Below, piece by piece: positions 1-8,228 of a DNA stretch of 64,000 bases. Below the pieces are notes generated by a model. It did no database searches. It worked only from the letters and a program-made list of their open reading frames with translations, and had not been told where the DNA came from. Positions within the stretch are counted from its first letter, which is position 1; every line of letters begins with the position of its first letter. The stretch is from Flavobacterium sp. 11 (GTDB lineage: Bacteria > Bacteroidota > Bacteroidia > Flavobacteriales > Flavobacteriaceae): positions 2,046,001 to 2,110,000 of the forward strand of contig NZ_PEFE01000001.1 of assembly GCF_002754315.1 (NCBI RefSeq), in the 5' to 3' direction. The translations under genes and the position numbers were made by a program.

Positions 1-504
1 ACATACAATTGGCATATCAACTGATGGGAATTCCTTCATTTGTGTACCAAAAATGGTGTTGTTACTCGTACAATGGAAATAATCTGCATCTGCTGGTACG
101 GTATATCCTTTTGGAATATGATTGTAATTTTGTTCTTTTGATGAAGCGACAACAACTGTGTCTCCAAAAAGTTTCGCTTCTTTTATTGCGCCGGAAGCCC
201 ATGTTCCTGTATCAAGATAAGCTGCTTTTCCGCCTTCTTTCATTAAGTTATAAGGTACCATCAAAAATTCTAAACTAGCTCCGCCAGCAAGAAATAATGC
301 TTGATATCCTTTGCCTTCAAGGCCTAAAAGTTCAATAACAATTGCTCTTGCTTCATCCATAACGGCAACGAAGTCTTTGCTTCTATGCGAAATTTCTAAA
401 AGTGATAACCCAGAATCGTTAAAATTTAATATAGCTTGTGCTGATTTTTCAAAAACTTCTTGTGGTAAAATACAAGGTCCTGCGCTGTAGTTGTGTTTTT
501 TCAT
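1..504 (-). CDS. serC: Phosphoserine aminotransferase, N-terminal part (cut by window edge)
   Basis: Converts 3-phosphohydroxypyruvate and glutamate to phosphoserine in serine synthesis; a cytoplasmic PLP enzyme. The minus-strand frame opens at ATG 502-504 with [14 protein letters not shown], followed by SLLEISHRS and the [11 protein letters not shown] segment, all characteristic of SerC. About 168 residues are visible and the frame is still open at base 1, so the PLP lysine and C-terminal half lie outside the window. The next gene upstream on the same strand is the acyl-CoA reductase, about 90 bp away. The identification rests on recognised family sequence; the missing part cannot be judged. 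Confidence 0.93.
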   Translation of the reverse strand, partial: MKKHNYSAGPCILPQEVFEKSAQAILNFNDSGLSLLEISHRSKDFVAVMDEARAIVIELLGLEGKGYQALFLAGGASLEFLMVPYNLMKEGGKAAYLDTGTWASGAIKEAKLFGDTVVVASSKEQNYNHIPKGYTVPADADYFHCTSNNTIFGTQMKEFPSVDMPIVC

Positions 505-597
505 GGTGTAGTTTATGTCCAAAAATTTAAAGTGCAAATTTCGGCAATAGGAATTTAAAAGGCGTTAAATAATTCGAAATAATTAAACATATTTCTA

Positions 598-1656
598 CTA
601 TGTTGTTAACAAAAATGAAATTGTATCAATGTTATCTGCGTAATTCCACAATTTAGGTTTTTGGGTTTGTCCAAAATCAATACTGCCTTCTATAAGATTG
701 TCACTTACAATGCACTGAATTTGCTCATTTTCTGATTGTAATCTCGTTTTCAACTCATTGATATCCTCATAAAACTCATAAAACACACTAGAAATAGGTG
801 AGGCATGGCTTTGATCTTCTTTTATTGTCAAAAAGCCATTGTCTAATAATTTAAAATTACTCATTAGGAAAACGGCCTTGTTGTAATCGTAATTGTTAGC
901 GTATTTTTCATAATGGATCACGTCTTGGTACTCAAATATTGCTTCAAAAAATGCGTTAAATACGTATCCTTTTGGGACAAAAAGTTTAGAAACATTTCGA
1001 CAGCCCAATCCAAAATATCGAAATATATCTTCCCCTAAAGCGGTTAGCTGCTCTTTGGTTTCTTTGCCAGTTAAAACAGCAATTGAGTTTCTGCTTTTTC
1101 TAATGATAGAAGGTTTGTCTTTGAAATAATATTCAAAATAACGGGCCGTATTATTACTTCCGGTTGCTATTACGGCATCAAAGTTTTCTAATTTTCCTGC
1201 TACAAAAGTGATGTTGTTGGCTAATTCAGAATCAATTGCAATGATGTACTTCGCCAAAAAAGGCAACAAATGTTGGTCATTTGAGGAAGTTTTTACCAAT
1301 ACATTATTTCCCGTAATTAAAACCGACAGGAAATCATGGAAACCCACCAACGGTATATTTCCGGCAAGAATTAAGGCAATGTTTTTAGGTTCTTTTATTT
1401 GAAAATCATAAGCAGAAAGCCATTGATTTAAGTTTTCGGCAGTCAATGCTTCAGCCCAAGATTGGATAGAAAAATAGACTTGTTCCGGTGTATACCATCC
1501 ATTATGTGATTGAGATAATTTTATTAATTCGATAAAATCATCAAAAAACACATCGTTGTGCAAAACAGTTGGATTCTTAGAGCTATTATCTTCGGAAAAT
1601 TGACTTAAGAATTTTCCTAATTCAACAAAAACACTTTTTTTTGTTTCTAATGTCAT
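598..1656 (-). CDS. LuxC-like acyl-CoA reductase
   Basis: A 352-residue protein of the LuxC-type acyl-CoA reductase family, an aldehyde-dehydrogenase-like fold that reduces acyl thioesters to aldehydes with NAD(P)H. Seen: the family segment GNIPLVGFHDFLSV near residue 100, ATGSNNTARYFEYYF near 165, and FGLGCRNVSKLFVP near 215, whose Cys is the likely thioester-forming nucleophile. It starts 135 bp from the divergent ferredoxin gene, with a good promoter between. The serC/acyl-CoA reductase/ferredoxin arrangement is, from memory, common in Flavobacteriaceae. The physiological substrate is not known; there are no luxD/luxE partners here, so a bioluminescence role is not implied. Confidence 0.85.
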   Translation of the reverse strand: MTLETKKSVFVELGKFLSQFSEDNSSKNPTVLHNDVFFDDFIELIKLSQSHNGWYTPEQVYFSIQSWAEALTAENLNQWLSAYDFQIKEPKNIALILAGNIPLVGFHDFLSVLITGNNVLVKTSSNDQHLLPFLAKYIIAIDSELANNITFVAGKLENFDAVIATGSNNTARYFEYYFKDKPSIIRKSRNSIAVLTGKETKEQLTALGEDIFRYFGLGCRNVSKLFVPKGYVFNAFFEAIFEYQDVIHYEKYANNYDYNKAVFLMSNFKLLDNGFLTIKEDQSHASPISSVFYEFYEDINELKTRLQSENEQIQCIVSDNLIEGSIDFGQTQKPKLWNYADNIDTISFLLTT

Positions 1657-1660
1657 AATG

Positions 1661-1692
1661 TTTGCTTATGAATAGTTTTGATTGTAATTTTG
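1661..1692 (+). promoter_or_regulatory. Promoter for ferredoxin (TTTG-N20-TAATTTTG)
   Basis: On the plus strand, TTTG at 1661-1664 is followed after 20 nt by TAATTTTG at 1685-1692, a full match to the Bacteroidota consensus. It would start transcription near 1699, giving a leader of about 90 nt before the ferredoxin ATG at 1792. It interleaves with the divergent promoter of the acyl-CoA reductase, so the two may be mutually exclusive. Confidence 0.6.
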
Positions 1693-1694
1693 CA

Positions 1695-1726
1695 CAAAAA
1701 TAAGCATAAATATGTCGAAAGTCAAA
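1695..1726 (-). promoter_or_regulatory. Promoter for acyl-CoA reductase (TTTG-N20-TATTTTTG)
   Basis: Read on the minus strand, TTTG (1726-1723) is followed after 20 nt by TATTTTTG (1702-1695), matching the Bacteroidota -33/-7 consensus TTTG and TAnnTTTG. Transcription would start near 1688, about 30 nt before the ATG at 1656. Confidence 0.6.
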
Positions 1727-1732
1727 AGTCCT

Positions 1733-1762
1733 AATGTCAAAAGAATTTTGGCGTTTGACATT
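1733..1762 (+). promoter_or_regulatory. Leader hairpin upstream of ferredoxin
   Basis: AATGTCAAA (1733-1741) and TTTGACATT (1754-1762) are perfect 9-bp inverted repeats with a 12-nt loop; AAAGTC at 1725-1730 and GACTTT at about 1772-1777 can extend the pairing. It lies inside the predicted leader of the ferredoxin mRNA. It could be an RNA stem or a protein-binding palindrome; the function is unknown. Confidence 0.4.
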
Positions 1763-1791
1763 CGATATTAAGACTTTAAAACTATAGAAAA

Positions 1792-2142
1792 ATGGCAATT
1801 ATTATAACAGACGAATGTATCAACTGTGGTGCTTGTGAACCAGAGTGCCCAAATACAGCAATATACGAAGGAGCAGATGACTGGAGATATAAAGACGGAA
1901 CAAAACTTAAAGGGAAAGTGATTTTACCGGATGGTACCGAAATTGATTCTGATGAAGCTCAAACTCCTATTTCTGACGAAGTGTACTACATTGTACCAGG
2001 AAAATGTACAGAATGTAAAGGTTTTCATGACGAACCACAATGTGCTGCAGTATGTCCTGTAGACTGTTGTATTCCGGATGATAATCATGTAGAAAGTGAA
2101 GAAACGTTATTGAACAGACAAGCGTTTTTACATAACGAATAA
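1792..2142 (+). CDS. 4Fe-4S dicluster ferredoxin
   Basis: A 116-residue soluble electron carrier. The N-terminus holds a CxxCxxCxxxCP cluster ligand set ([12 protein letters not shown], residues 10-21); the second set is CTECKGF...CAAVCPVDC (about residues 72-92), where CxxC is separated from the third Cys by eight residues, as in the Chromatium/Allochromatium-type 2[4Fe-4S] ferredoxins. The about 50-residue insert between the clusters is acidic. It stands alone as a transcription unit with its own promoter and a strong terminator at 2172-2206. The redox partner is not evident from the neighbourhood. Confidence 0.93.
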   Translation: MAIIITDECINCGACEPECPNTAIYEGADDWRYKDGTKLKGKVILPDGTEIDSDEAQTPISDEVYYIVPGKCTECKGFHDEPQCAAVCPVDCCIPDDNHVESEETLLNRQAFLHNE

Positions 2143-2171
2143 AGATAAAATTTTATATTTTTACAACAAAA

Positions 2172-2206
2172 AAAACCTGTTTGCCTCGGCAAACAGGTTT
2201 TTTTTT
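2172..2206. terminator. Bidirectional Rho-independent terminator
   Basis: AACCTGTTTGCC and GGCAAACAGGTT form a 12-bp stem around a tiny loop, flanked by A-run and T-run, so it works in both directions. It separates the convergent ferredoxin and the 178-residue secreted protein. Confidence 0.9.
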
Positions 2207-2224
2207 GAGGTATTTTGAAACAGA

Positions 2225-2761
2225 TTATTTTTTGATAATTACAAAAGTTTCTACCGTTATTTTGTCTGTTTTGTCATCATAGGATTCTAAAACTAAATTC
2301 CCATTGGCATCAAAGTAACCATAAGAAGTTTTGTTTTTTGAACTATAGATATAGTTGTTGTTTGATGTTTTTCTCAAAACAGCGGCTTTTTCAGCATTAG
2401 GTTGGTATATCGTATATCCACTTTCAGCGAGTTTGACTTCATATTTTTGTCCGTTCAAATCATAATATGCGGATCTATCTACATCAACAATATTTGTAAC
2501 TCCATTTGCGGTAATGCTAGTAATAGCCGTTACTTCAACAGGTGTTTCTTTTCTTTCTTTGTTTAAAGCATTAGATTCAGCGTCTTTTAATTCAATTTTT
2601 TGAATTTCTTTTACTTCTTGAGTTTTTATTGATTTTTTTTGACCATCAGAACTTTTTACAGTAGTTACAGTCGTTTTAACTTCGGATTTAACATTGTTAT
2701 TCTGAGCTTGAATATTTATTGAAAATAGAAAAGCAACCATTCCAAAAATTAGAGTCTTCAT
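2225..2761 (-). CDS. Hypothetical secreted protein
   Basis: 178 residues starting with a clear signal peptide (MKTLIFGMVAFLFSINIQAQ, cleavage expected after about residue 19), so it is exported to the periplasm or beyond. The mature part is rich in Lys, Asn and Thr, with a low-complexity charged first half (about residues 25-75), and two copies of a Y-D-x-N-G-like turn (YDLNGQKYEV near 105 and YFDANGNLVLES near 150) suggestive of short beta hairpins. No family is recognised. It is the only gene between two terminators and reads toward the ferredoxin. Confidence 0.7.
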   Translation of the reverse strand: MKTLIFGMVAFLFSINIQAQNNNVKSEVKTTVTTVKSSDGQKKSIKTQEVKEIQKIELKDAESNALNKERKETPVEVTAITSITANGVTNIVDVDRSAYYDLNGQKYEVKLAESGYTIYQPNAEKAAVLRKTSNNNYIYSSKNKTSYGYFDANGNLVLESYDDKTDKITVETFVIIKK

Positions 2762-3200
2762 AATATTTAATTTTGTGATTAATACAAAGCAAATTTACAA
2801 TCCTCTGGCTCAGTACTTGTTACGTAATTATTATAAAAGATTATATAATTTACATAAAGGGGCATAATAAGTATGTTTGATTCTTGATTTGCAAGAATTA
2901 TAAATGTGTCATTCCTATAGATTTTCCGGTCAATTGTAATGATTCCAAAGTCATTTAAATATAAAACAATTGTATTTCGTTTTAAGGTAAAAATGAGAAC
3001 TGTAGAAAAAATCACCTGTAATTATTTCTTTTTCATCTTTTTTCAAGGTGTAATATTACGTGGTGCAATCCAGTATAAAATTTTATGATGAATTTGTTTT
3101 ACAATTGCGATGTGCGATAATAACTAAATTCATGTAGAATAAACGAAATAAAAAAAGGGCTATCTTTCGACAGCCCTTTTTGAGTTATTCAATAAATGAA
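2762..3200. other. 439-bp gap, no supported gene
   Basis: Between the secreted protein and the TonB-dependent receptor. Apart from the receptor's terminator at 3151-3181 nothing convincing is present; a 78-codon minus-strand frame at 2779-3015 has no recognisable protein features and is judged spurious. Confidence 0.6.
3151..3181 (-). terminator. Terminator of the TonB-dependent receptor
   Basis: On the minus strand AAAAAGGGCTGTC and GATAGCCCTTTTT pair around a short GAAA-like loop and end in a T-run, 20 bp after the receptor's stop codon. Confidence 0.85.
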
Positions 3201-5894
3201 TTAGAATTTATAGTTTAAAGATAAATTAAACATAGTTCCTAATTGGCTAAAGTGATATCCATCATACGTCATTTGAGAATAACGTTGGTTGAAAGTGATC
3301 AAGTTAGATTGATTTTTTACTTGAGCTGGGTCATTTAAAAGTTCTACACCCTTAGCATTTTCTGCTACAAATTTCCATTCAGGTAGTACATTTAAAAGGT
3401 TGTTTACATTCAATGCCAAAGTTAGCTTTTCAGTAGCAGAAAAAGTAACTCCTAAATCAGTAACAATTTTTGGAGTAAATTCAGTTTTTAAATTAGCTCT
3501 TAAATACTCTACAGATCCAACTGGAGCATTCGGGTCATTTGTAGCTAAACCATCTTGATTAAAGGTAGTTTTACCAAAGTAAGTGTTGTTAAGAGAGAAA
3601 CCAAATTTTCCAATTTCATAATTCGCTCCTAAAATCCATTTTGTTTCTGGTCTTGAAGTAAACATTAAAGATTCAAGTATAGGTCCAAAATTGTCACTTT
3701 TTACAGGTGAGATTCTTTCATTTTGAAAAGTAATATTTCCAGATAAATTGAATCCAAGTTTTCCTGTTCCTAATAGAATGTTGTTGTAATTAGCAACTAC
3801 ATCTAAACCTGAAGTTCTAGAGTCAAATGAATTCTCAAACCAAGCTACATTACCAAATTGAGTATCCTGTCTGTCTCCTAAAACGATTCTGTCTTCCACT
3901 TTAATGTTGTAGTAATCGATTGTGAAATTAAAGTTTTTAGAAGGTTTTGCTCCAATTCCTACAGTAATATTTGTTGATTTCTCAGCATCTAAAGGATCAA
4001 TTCCTAATTGACGTGCTTGTGGAGAAACGTTATTTATAATTCCACTAACTTGTATTCCTTGTCCAGCAACGAATGAATACTGTGATTTTTGAGTGTAAAT
4101 TTGGTGTAATGTTGGAGCTCTGAATCCAGTAGAAATAGATCCTCTTAACGTGATTTTGTCATCTAAGAATTTATATCTAGAACTCAATTTCCATACTGTG
4201 GCATCACCAAAATCGCTATAATCTTCATAACGAACAGTACCATTTATCAAGAAATCTTCCGTTACATCATAAGCAAGGTCAAAATAAGCACCAATATTAT
4301 AACGGTTCCATTTTGATGAATTTTCAGGTCTGTTTCCAGCGAATGAATCTGCTCCCATACCATCCCAAGAAGCTTTGTCTCCTTCAATTACTTCAAAAGT
4401 TTCTGTTCTGATTTCAGATCCAAAACCAATACTGATTTTATCTGATAATACTTTAGAGATATCTAAATTCCCTACAACATGGTTGAAAGAAGTTCCCCCT
4501 GGTTTAAAAGAGATTGGACTATTTTCTAAATACACATTATTTCCATCAGCATCTTGAATATCTGATCTGTTAAAAGAGTTGTCCACTGAATAAGTTTGTG
4601 TATTTCCACCTACAGTAATACTGGCGTCAGTATTCCAATCGTTTTTTGTTGATTTATATCCCAATGTACCATTGTAATCATTTAAATCTCCCGTAAATGT
4701 TGGTACATATCCTTGATAAGATGCTGGTGTTCCATCTCCAAAAAAGTCTTTTAGGAAAGGATAATCAGCTAAAGTTCTCCAGTATGGAGTTCTGTAATTA
4801 GCAAATGAGTTTACTTTTTTGTAAACATAAGCAGCATTGTAGTATAATAATGTTTCATCAGATAAACTAAATCCACCGTTTACCAAGAATTTAGCAGCTG
4901 CAGTTTCTGGAGATCCATTGATATTTCCTGCGTCTGGTTTTTTAGCTAGGAAAGCTTGAACATCAGAAAGTGAAGCTCCAAAATCTCCTGCTTCACCAGC
5001 AGCGTCTACAGTTCCAGGTCTGTTAGATAAATTTACTTTAGAAAAATCAACTGTATAATTTACAAATCCTTTATCTCCTACAGTAGAACCATTATTCATA
5101 CTAACCCCTAACATTTCACCATCACCTTCAGAAGTCATTCCACTTCTTACAGTTACAGATCCACCGTTTGTATTCTTTTTCAAAATGATGTTCATAACTC
5201 CTGCAATCGCATCAGAACCGTATTGAGCAGATGCACCGTCACGAAGTATTTCTACTCTTTCGATAGCATCAGTAGGAATTGCTGAGATATCAGCACCTGT
5301 TTCTCCACGTCCCGGAGAGGTTTGTACATATAATAATGAACTTAAATTTTTACGTTTCCCGTTGATAAGGATTAAAGTTCTACTAGGTCCCATGTTTCTG
5401 ATTTCATATGGATCCAATAATGAAGTCGCATCATTCACAGGTGTTTGAACCGTGTTGAAAGATGGAATTTTGTACTGTAACGCTTTGTCAAAAGAAGCTT
5501 GTCCTGTTGATGTTAAGTCTTTTGAAGACAATACATCTATTGGAAGTGCAGATGTCGTGTTACTTCTTGGCGCCGTTCTGGTTCCAGTAACAACAACTTC
5601 GTCTAGATTTTGTCCACCTTCTTCTGATAAAACAACATTTATAACAGCATCTGTAGCGGCTTTTTCTAATTTAGAAAACCCTACATAGCTGAAAACTAGT
5701 GTAGCTCCTTCTTTAACTTTTATCTTGTATGCGCCATCCATATCGGTAGAAACCCCATTCTGAGTCCCTTTTTCAACAATGTTTACACCTGGCAAAGGGT
5801 TGCCGGTATTGTCTTTAACGACACCCGAGACTTCTTTTTGTGCGAAAAGAAACGAGACGTTTAATAGAAATAATAATAATGCAAATTTTTTCAT
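3201..5894 (-). CDS. TonB-dependent outer-membrane receptor
   Basis: 897 residues. Signal peptide at 1-18 (MKKFALLLFLLNVSFLFA), carboxypeptidase-regulatory-like domain at about 20-95 (SGVVKDNTGNPLPGVNIV, typical of Bacteroidota receptors), TonB-box/linker LDEVVVTGTR near 97, plug domain to about 240 (ILINGKRKNL, RVEILRDGASAQYGSDAIAGVMNI split across the loop), then a 22-strand-type barrel ending in the aromatic C-terminus SLNYKF needed for BAM insertion. It would import a ligand using the proton motive force through TonB. No SusD partner is adjacent, so it is not a SusCD glycan pair; the ligand is unknown. Monocistronic, with its own terminator. Confidence 0.92.
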   Translation of the reverse strand: MKKFALLLFLLNVSFLFAQKEVSGVVKDNTGNPLPGVNIVEKGTQNGVSTDMDGAYKIKVKEGATLVFSYVGFSKLEKAATDAVINVVLSEEGGQNLDEVVVTGTRTAPRSNTTSALPIDVLSSKDLTSTGQASFDKALQYKIPSFNTVQTPVNDATSLLDPYEIRNMGPSRTLILINGKRKNLSSLLYVQTSPGRGETGADISAIPTDAIERVEILRDGASAQYGSDAIAGVMNIILKKNTNGGSVTVRSGMTSEGDGEMLGVSMNNGSTVGDKGFVNYTVDFSKVNLSNRPGTVDAAGEAGDFGASLSDVQAFLAKKPDAGNINGSPETAAAKFLVNGGFSLSDETLLYYNAAYVYKKVNSFANYRTPYWRTLADYPFLKDFFGDGTPASYQGYVPTFTGDLNDYNGTLGYKSTKNDWNTDASITVGGNTQTYSVDNSFNRSDIQDADGNNVYLENSPISFKPGGTSFNHVVGNLDISKVLSDKISIGFGSEIRTETFEVIEGDKASWDGMGADSFAGNRPENSSKWNRYNIGAYFDLAYDVTEDFLINGTVRYEDYSDFGDATVWKLSSRYKFLDDKITLRGSISTGFRAPTLHQIYTQKSQYSFVAGQGIQVSGIINNVSPQARQLGIDPLDAEKSTNITVGIGAKPSKNFNFTIDYYNIKVEDRIVLGDRQDTQFGNVAWFENSFDSRTSGLDVVANYNNILLGTGKLGFNLSGNITFQNERISPVKSDNFGPILESLMFTSRPETKWILGANYEIGKFGFSLNNTYFGKTTFNQDGLATNDPNAPVGSVEYLRANLKTEFTPKIVTDLGVTFSATEKLTLALNVNNLLNVLPEWKFVAENAKGVELLNDPAQVKNQSNLITFNQRYSQMTYDGYHFSQLGTMFNLSLNYKF

Positions 5895-6197
5895 AATAAG
5901 TTGTGTTTGGTTTTTGTTTGGTTTAAAATCGTTTGCAATATAATTTTTTTTTTAACAAAAGATTAGCATATCGTTTAATTTTTTATAAAAAACATATGAG
6001 ACCTGTTTAAACTGCAATTTTTACTTACTTAAACATTTATAAAATCTTATATTTGCAAACTTTTAAAGTAAATGCTAAACTTTTAACAGGCAACGGTTAT
6101 CGGTAAAGAAAATGATCATAATGTCTCAATCGTTCTGTTTTTTTAAACAAATAGGATTGCGATACAATATTCCATTAAAAATAAATATTATCTACAT
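5895..6197. other. Divergent intergenic region between receptor and ychF
   Basis: 303 bp, very AT-rich. It holds the ychF promoter element at 6048-6055 and presumably the receptor promoter near 5930-5950 (TATATTGC on the minus strand, only a partial match). No gene is seen. Confidence 0.5.
6048..6055 (+). promoter_or_regulatory. -7 element TATATTTG for ychF
   Basis: An exact TAnnTTTG match. No good TTTG is seen at -33. It implies a leader of about 135 nt before ATG 6198. Confidence 0.45.
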
Positions 6198-7292
6198 ATG
6201 AAAGCAGGGATTGTAGGATTACCAAATGTTGGAAAATCAACATTATTCAATTGTTTATCTAATGCAAAAGCACAAAGTGCGAATTTTCCTTTTTGTACTA
6301 TCGAACCTAATATAGGTGTTGTGAATGTTCCGGATTCCAGAATAGAAAAACTGGAAGAATTAGTAAAACCAGAACGTGTGCAAATGGCAACTGTTGATAT
6401 CGTTGATATTGCAGGATTAGTAAAAGGAGCTAGTAAAGGAGAAGGTTTAGGAAATCAGTTTCTGGGAAACATTAGAGAGTGTAATGCTATTATTCACGTT
6501 TTACGTTGTTTTGACAACGATAATATTGTTCACGTTGACGGGAATGTAAATCCAATTCGTGACAAAGAAACAATCGACATAGAGTTGCAGTTGAAAGATT
6601 TAGAAAATGTTGAAAAACGCTTGGAAAAAGTAAAACGTGCCGCTAAAACTGGAAATAAAGAAGCAATTGTCGAAGAAGCATTGTTGAACAGAATTAGAGA
6701 AACGCTACTTCAAGCAAAATCAGCGAGAACTATTACGCCACAAAACAATGACGAAGAAGTTTTGATGGAAGGTTTTCAATTGATTACTGCAAAACCAGTA
6801 TTGTACGTTTGTAATGTTGATGAAAATTCGGCAGTTAACGGGAATAAATATGTAGACCAAGTTCGTGAATTGGTAAAAGATGAAGATGCTGAGGTTATCG
6901 TGCTTTCTGTAGGTGCTGAAGCGGATATCACCGAATTGGAAAGCTACGAAGAACGTCAGGTTTTCTTAGAAGATATGGGTTTAAGTGAGCCAGGAGCATC
7001 AGTATTGATTCGTGCTGCTTACAAATTATTGAAACAACAAACTTATTTTACGGCAGGTGTCAAAGAAGTTCGTGCTTGGACTATTAATATTGGAGCAACT
7101 GCACCGCAAGCTGCAGGAGTGATTCACACTGATTTCGAAAAAGGATTTATCCGTGCCGAAGTTATTGCGTATGAGGATTTCGTTCAGTACGGTTCAGAAG
7201 CTAAATGTAAAGAAGCCGGAAAATTCAAAGTAGAAGGAAAAGAATACATTGTTAAAGATGGTGATGTGATGCATTTTAGATTCAACGTCTAA
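6198..7292 (+). CDS. ychF: Redox-regulated OBG-type ATPase YchF
   Basis: 364 residues, the normal length of this universally conserved ribosome-associated P-loop NTPase that prefers ATP over GTP. The G1 motif GLPNVGKSTLF is at residues 7-17, G3 DIAGLVKGASKGEG at about 71-84, and the degenerate G4 region YVCNVDE near 203; the C-terminal TGS domain follows (TAGVKEVRAWTI, about 280-363), ending HFRFNV. It binds ribosomes and is linked to translation stress and oxidative stress. It stands alone between a promoter and a terminator. Confidence 0.97.
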   Translation: MKAGIVGLPNVGKSTLFNCLSNAKAQSANFPFCTIEPNIGVVNVPDSRIEKLEELVKPERVQMATVDIVDIAGLVKGASKGEGLGNQFLGNIRECNAIIHVLRCFDNDNIVHVDGNVNPIRDKETIDIELQLKDLENVEKRLEKVKRAAKTGNKEAIVEEALLNRIRETLLQAKSARTITPQNNDEEVLMEGFQLITAKPVLYVCNVDENSAVNGNKYVDQVRELVKDEDAEVIVLSVGAEADITELESYEERQVFLEDMGLSEPGASVLIRAAYKLLKQQTYFTAGVKEVRAWTINIGATAPQAAGVIHTDFEKGFIRAEVIAYEDFVQYGSEAKCKEAGKFKVEGKEYIVKDGDVMHFRFNV

Positions 7293-7318
7293 AAAAAAGT
7301 TATAAAATCAAAAATCAT

Positions 7319-7354
7319 AAAGTCGAAAGTTAGTAATTGCTTTCGACTTTTTTT
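7319..7354 (+). terminator. Terminator of ychF
   Basis: AAAGTCGAAAG (7319-7329) and CTTTCGACTTT (7340-7350) form a perfect 11-bp stem with a 10-nt loop followed by a T-run. Confidence 0.88.
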
Positions 7355-7512
7355 ATGCACCTAATCCAGCTTTACACTTTAAGATTGATCTGAAAAATGC
7401 TTTACGTTGTAATCTGGGGTAAAATAGATTTGGGTGAATACCAGATTTCATAGTTTCATATTCGTTTTCAAAATGGGAGAATCTGTGGCTAATTATTTTG
7501 CAACAGAGTCAA

Positions 7513-7534
7513 TTTTTACTACTTTTAGTAAAAA
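7513..7534 (+). promoter_or_regulatory. Perfect inverted repeat upstream of the FMN reductase
   Basis: TTTTTACTA (7513-7521), spacer CTTT, TAGTAAAAA (7526-7534), ending 9 bp before the ATG at 7544. Its position suggests an operator or a leader stem that could cover the start codon region; no regulator is known. Confidence 0.35.
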
Positions 7535-7543
7535 TAAAGTATC

Positions 7544-8065
7544 ATGAAAATAATCGCTTTTGGCGGAAGCCCCAGCAAAAACTCTATCAATAAAAAATTA
7601 GCGACGTACGCAGCAAATCTTTTTGAAAATGCCGAAGTGGAGGTATTGGATTTAAACGATTTCCAAATGCCCATATTTACTGTTGATATAGAAAAAGAAA
7701 TTGGTCAGCACGAGTTAGCAAAAGCATTTTTGGCTAAAATTGCCACCGCAGATATTCTAGTGGTTTCTCTTGCTGAAAATAATGGAAATTATTCAGCGGC
7801 TTTCAAAAATGTTTTTGATTGGTGTTCCAGAATTACAGGAAAAGTTTTTCAGGAAAAACCTATGCTGTTGATGGCAACTTCTCCGGGAGCCAGAGGTGGC
7901 GCAAGTGTTTTGGAAATCGCTAAAAAAGCTTTTCCATTTTATGGCGGAAACGTTAAGGCTGCTTTTTCACTTCCTAGTTTTGATGCTAATTTTGATATTC
8001 TAAACGGTAAAATTTCTAATCCTGAATTAGACAATCAATTGAAAGAGATTATCAAGAATTTTTAA
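7544..8065 (+). CDS. NADPH-dependent FMN reductase family protein
   Basis: 173 residues with a flavodoxin-like fold. The N-terminal phosphate-binding loop GGSPSKNSINKKLA (residues 7-20) and the downstream LLMATSPGARGG segment (about 108-119) are typical of the NADPH-dependent FMN/quinone reductase family (ArsH, chromate or azo reductase relatives). It probably binds FMN and reduces quinones or other small electron acceptors in the cytoplasm; the natural substrate cannot be told from sequence. It is a single-gene unit, with an inverted repeat just ahead of the start. Confidence 0.85.
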   Translation: MKIIAFGGSPSKNSINKKLATYAANLFENAEVEVLDLNDFQMPIFTVDIEKEIGQHELAKAFLAKIATADILVVSLAENNGNYSAAFKNVFDWCSRITGKVFQEKPMLLMATSPGARGGASVLEIAKKAFPFYGGNVKAAFSLPSFDANFDILNGKISNPELDNQLKEIIKNF

Positions 8066-8228
8066 ATTTGAACATCAAAAATCAATATCAATTTGAAATC
8101 TGCAATCTAAAATCATTAATCCTAAATCCTCAATCGGTTGTCAATATCATTCTTAATAACTTTGATGACTACCTATTTTAAATTTTATCGAATTACACTA
8201 CATTAGCACAAAATCCACAAATTTTACA

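Noticed and set aside
9-278. Plus-strand ORF at the left edge
   Set aside because: It is antisense to the clearly coding serC frame and lacks any protein features.
598-1656. Bioluminescence gene cluster
   Set aside because: A LuxC-like gene alone with no luxAB, luxD or luxE.
2779-3015. 78-codon minus-strand ORF between the secreted protein and the receptor
   Set aside because: No start context, low-complexity Ile/Tyr/Asn composition, no recognisable domain and no operon logic; read as spurious.
3201-5894. SusC/SusD-type polysaccharide utilisation locus
   Set aside because: No SusD-like lipoprotein or glycoside hydrolases adjoin the receptor.
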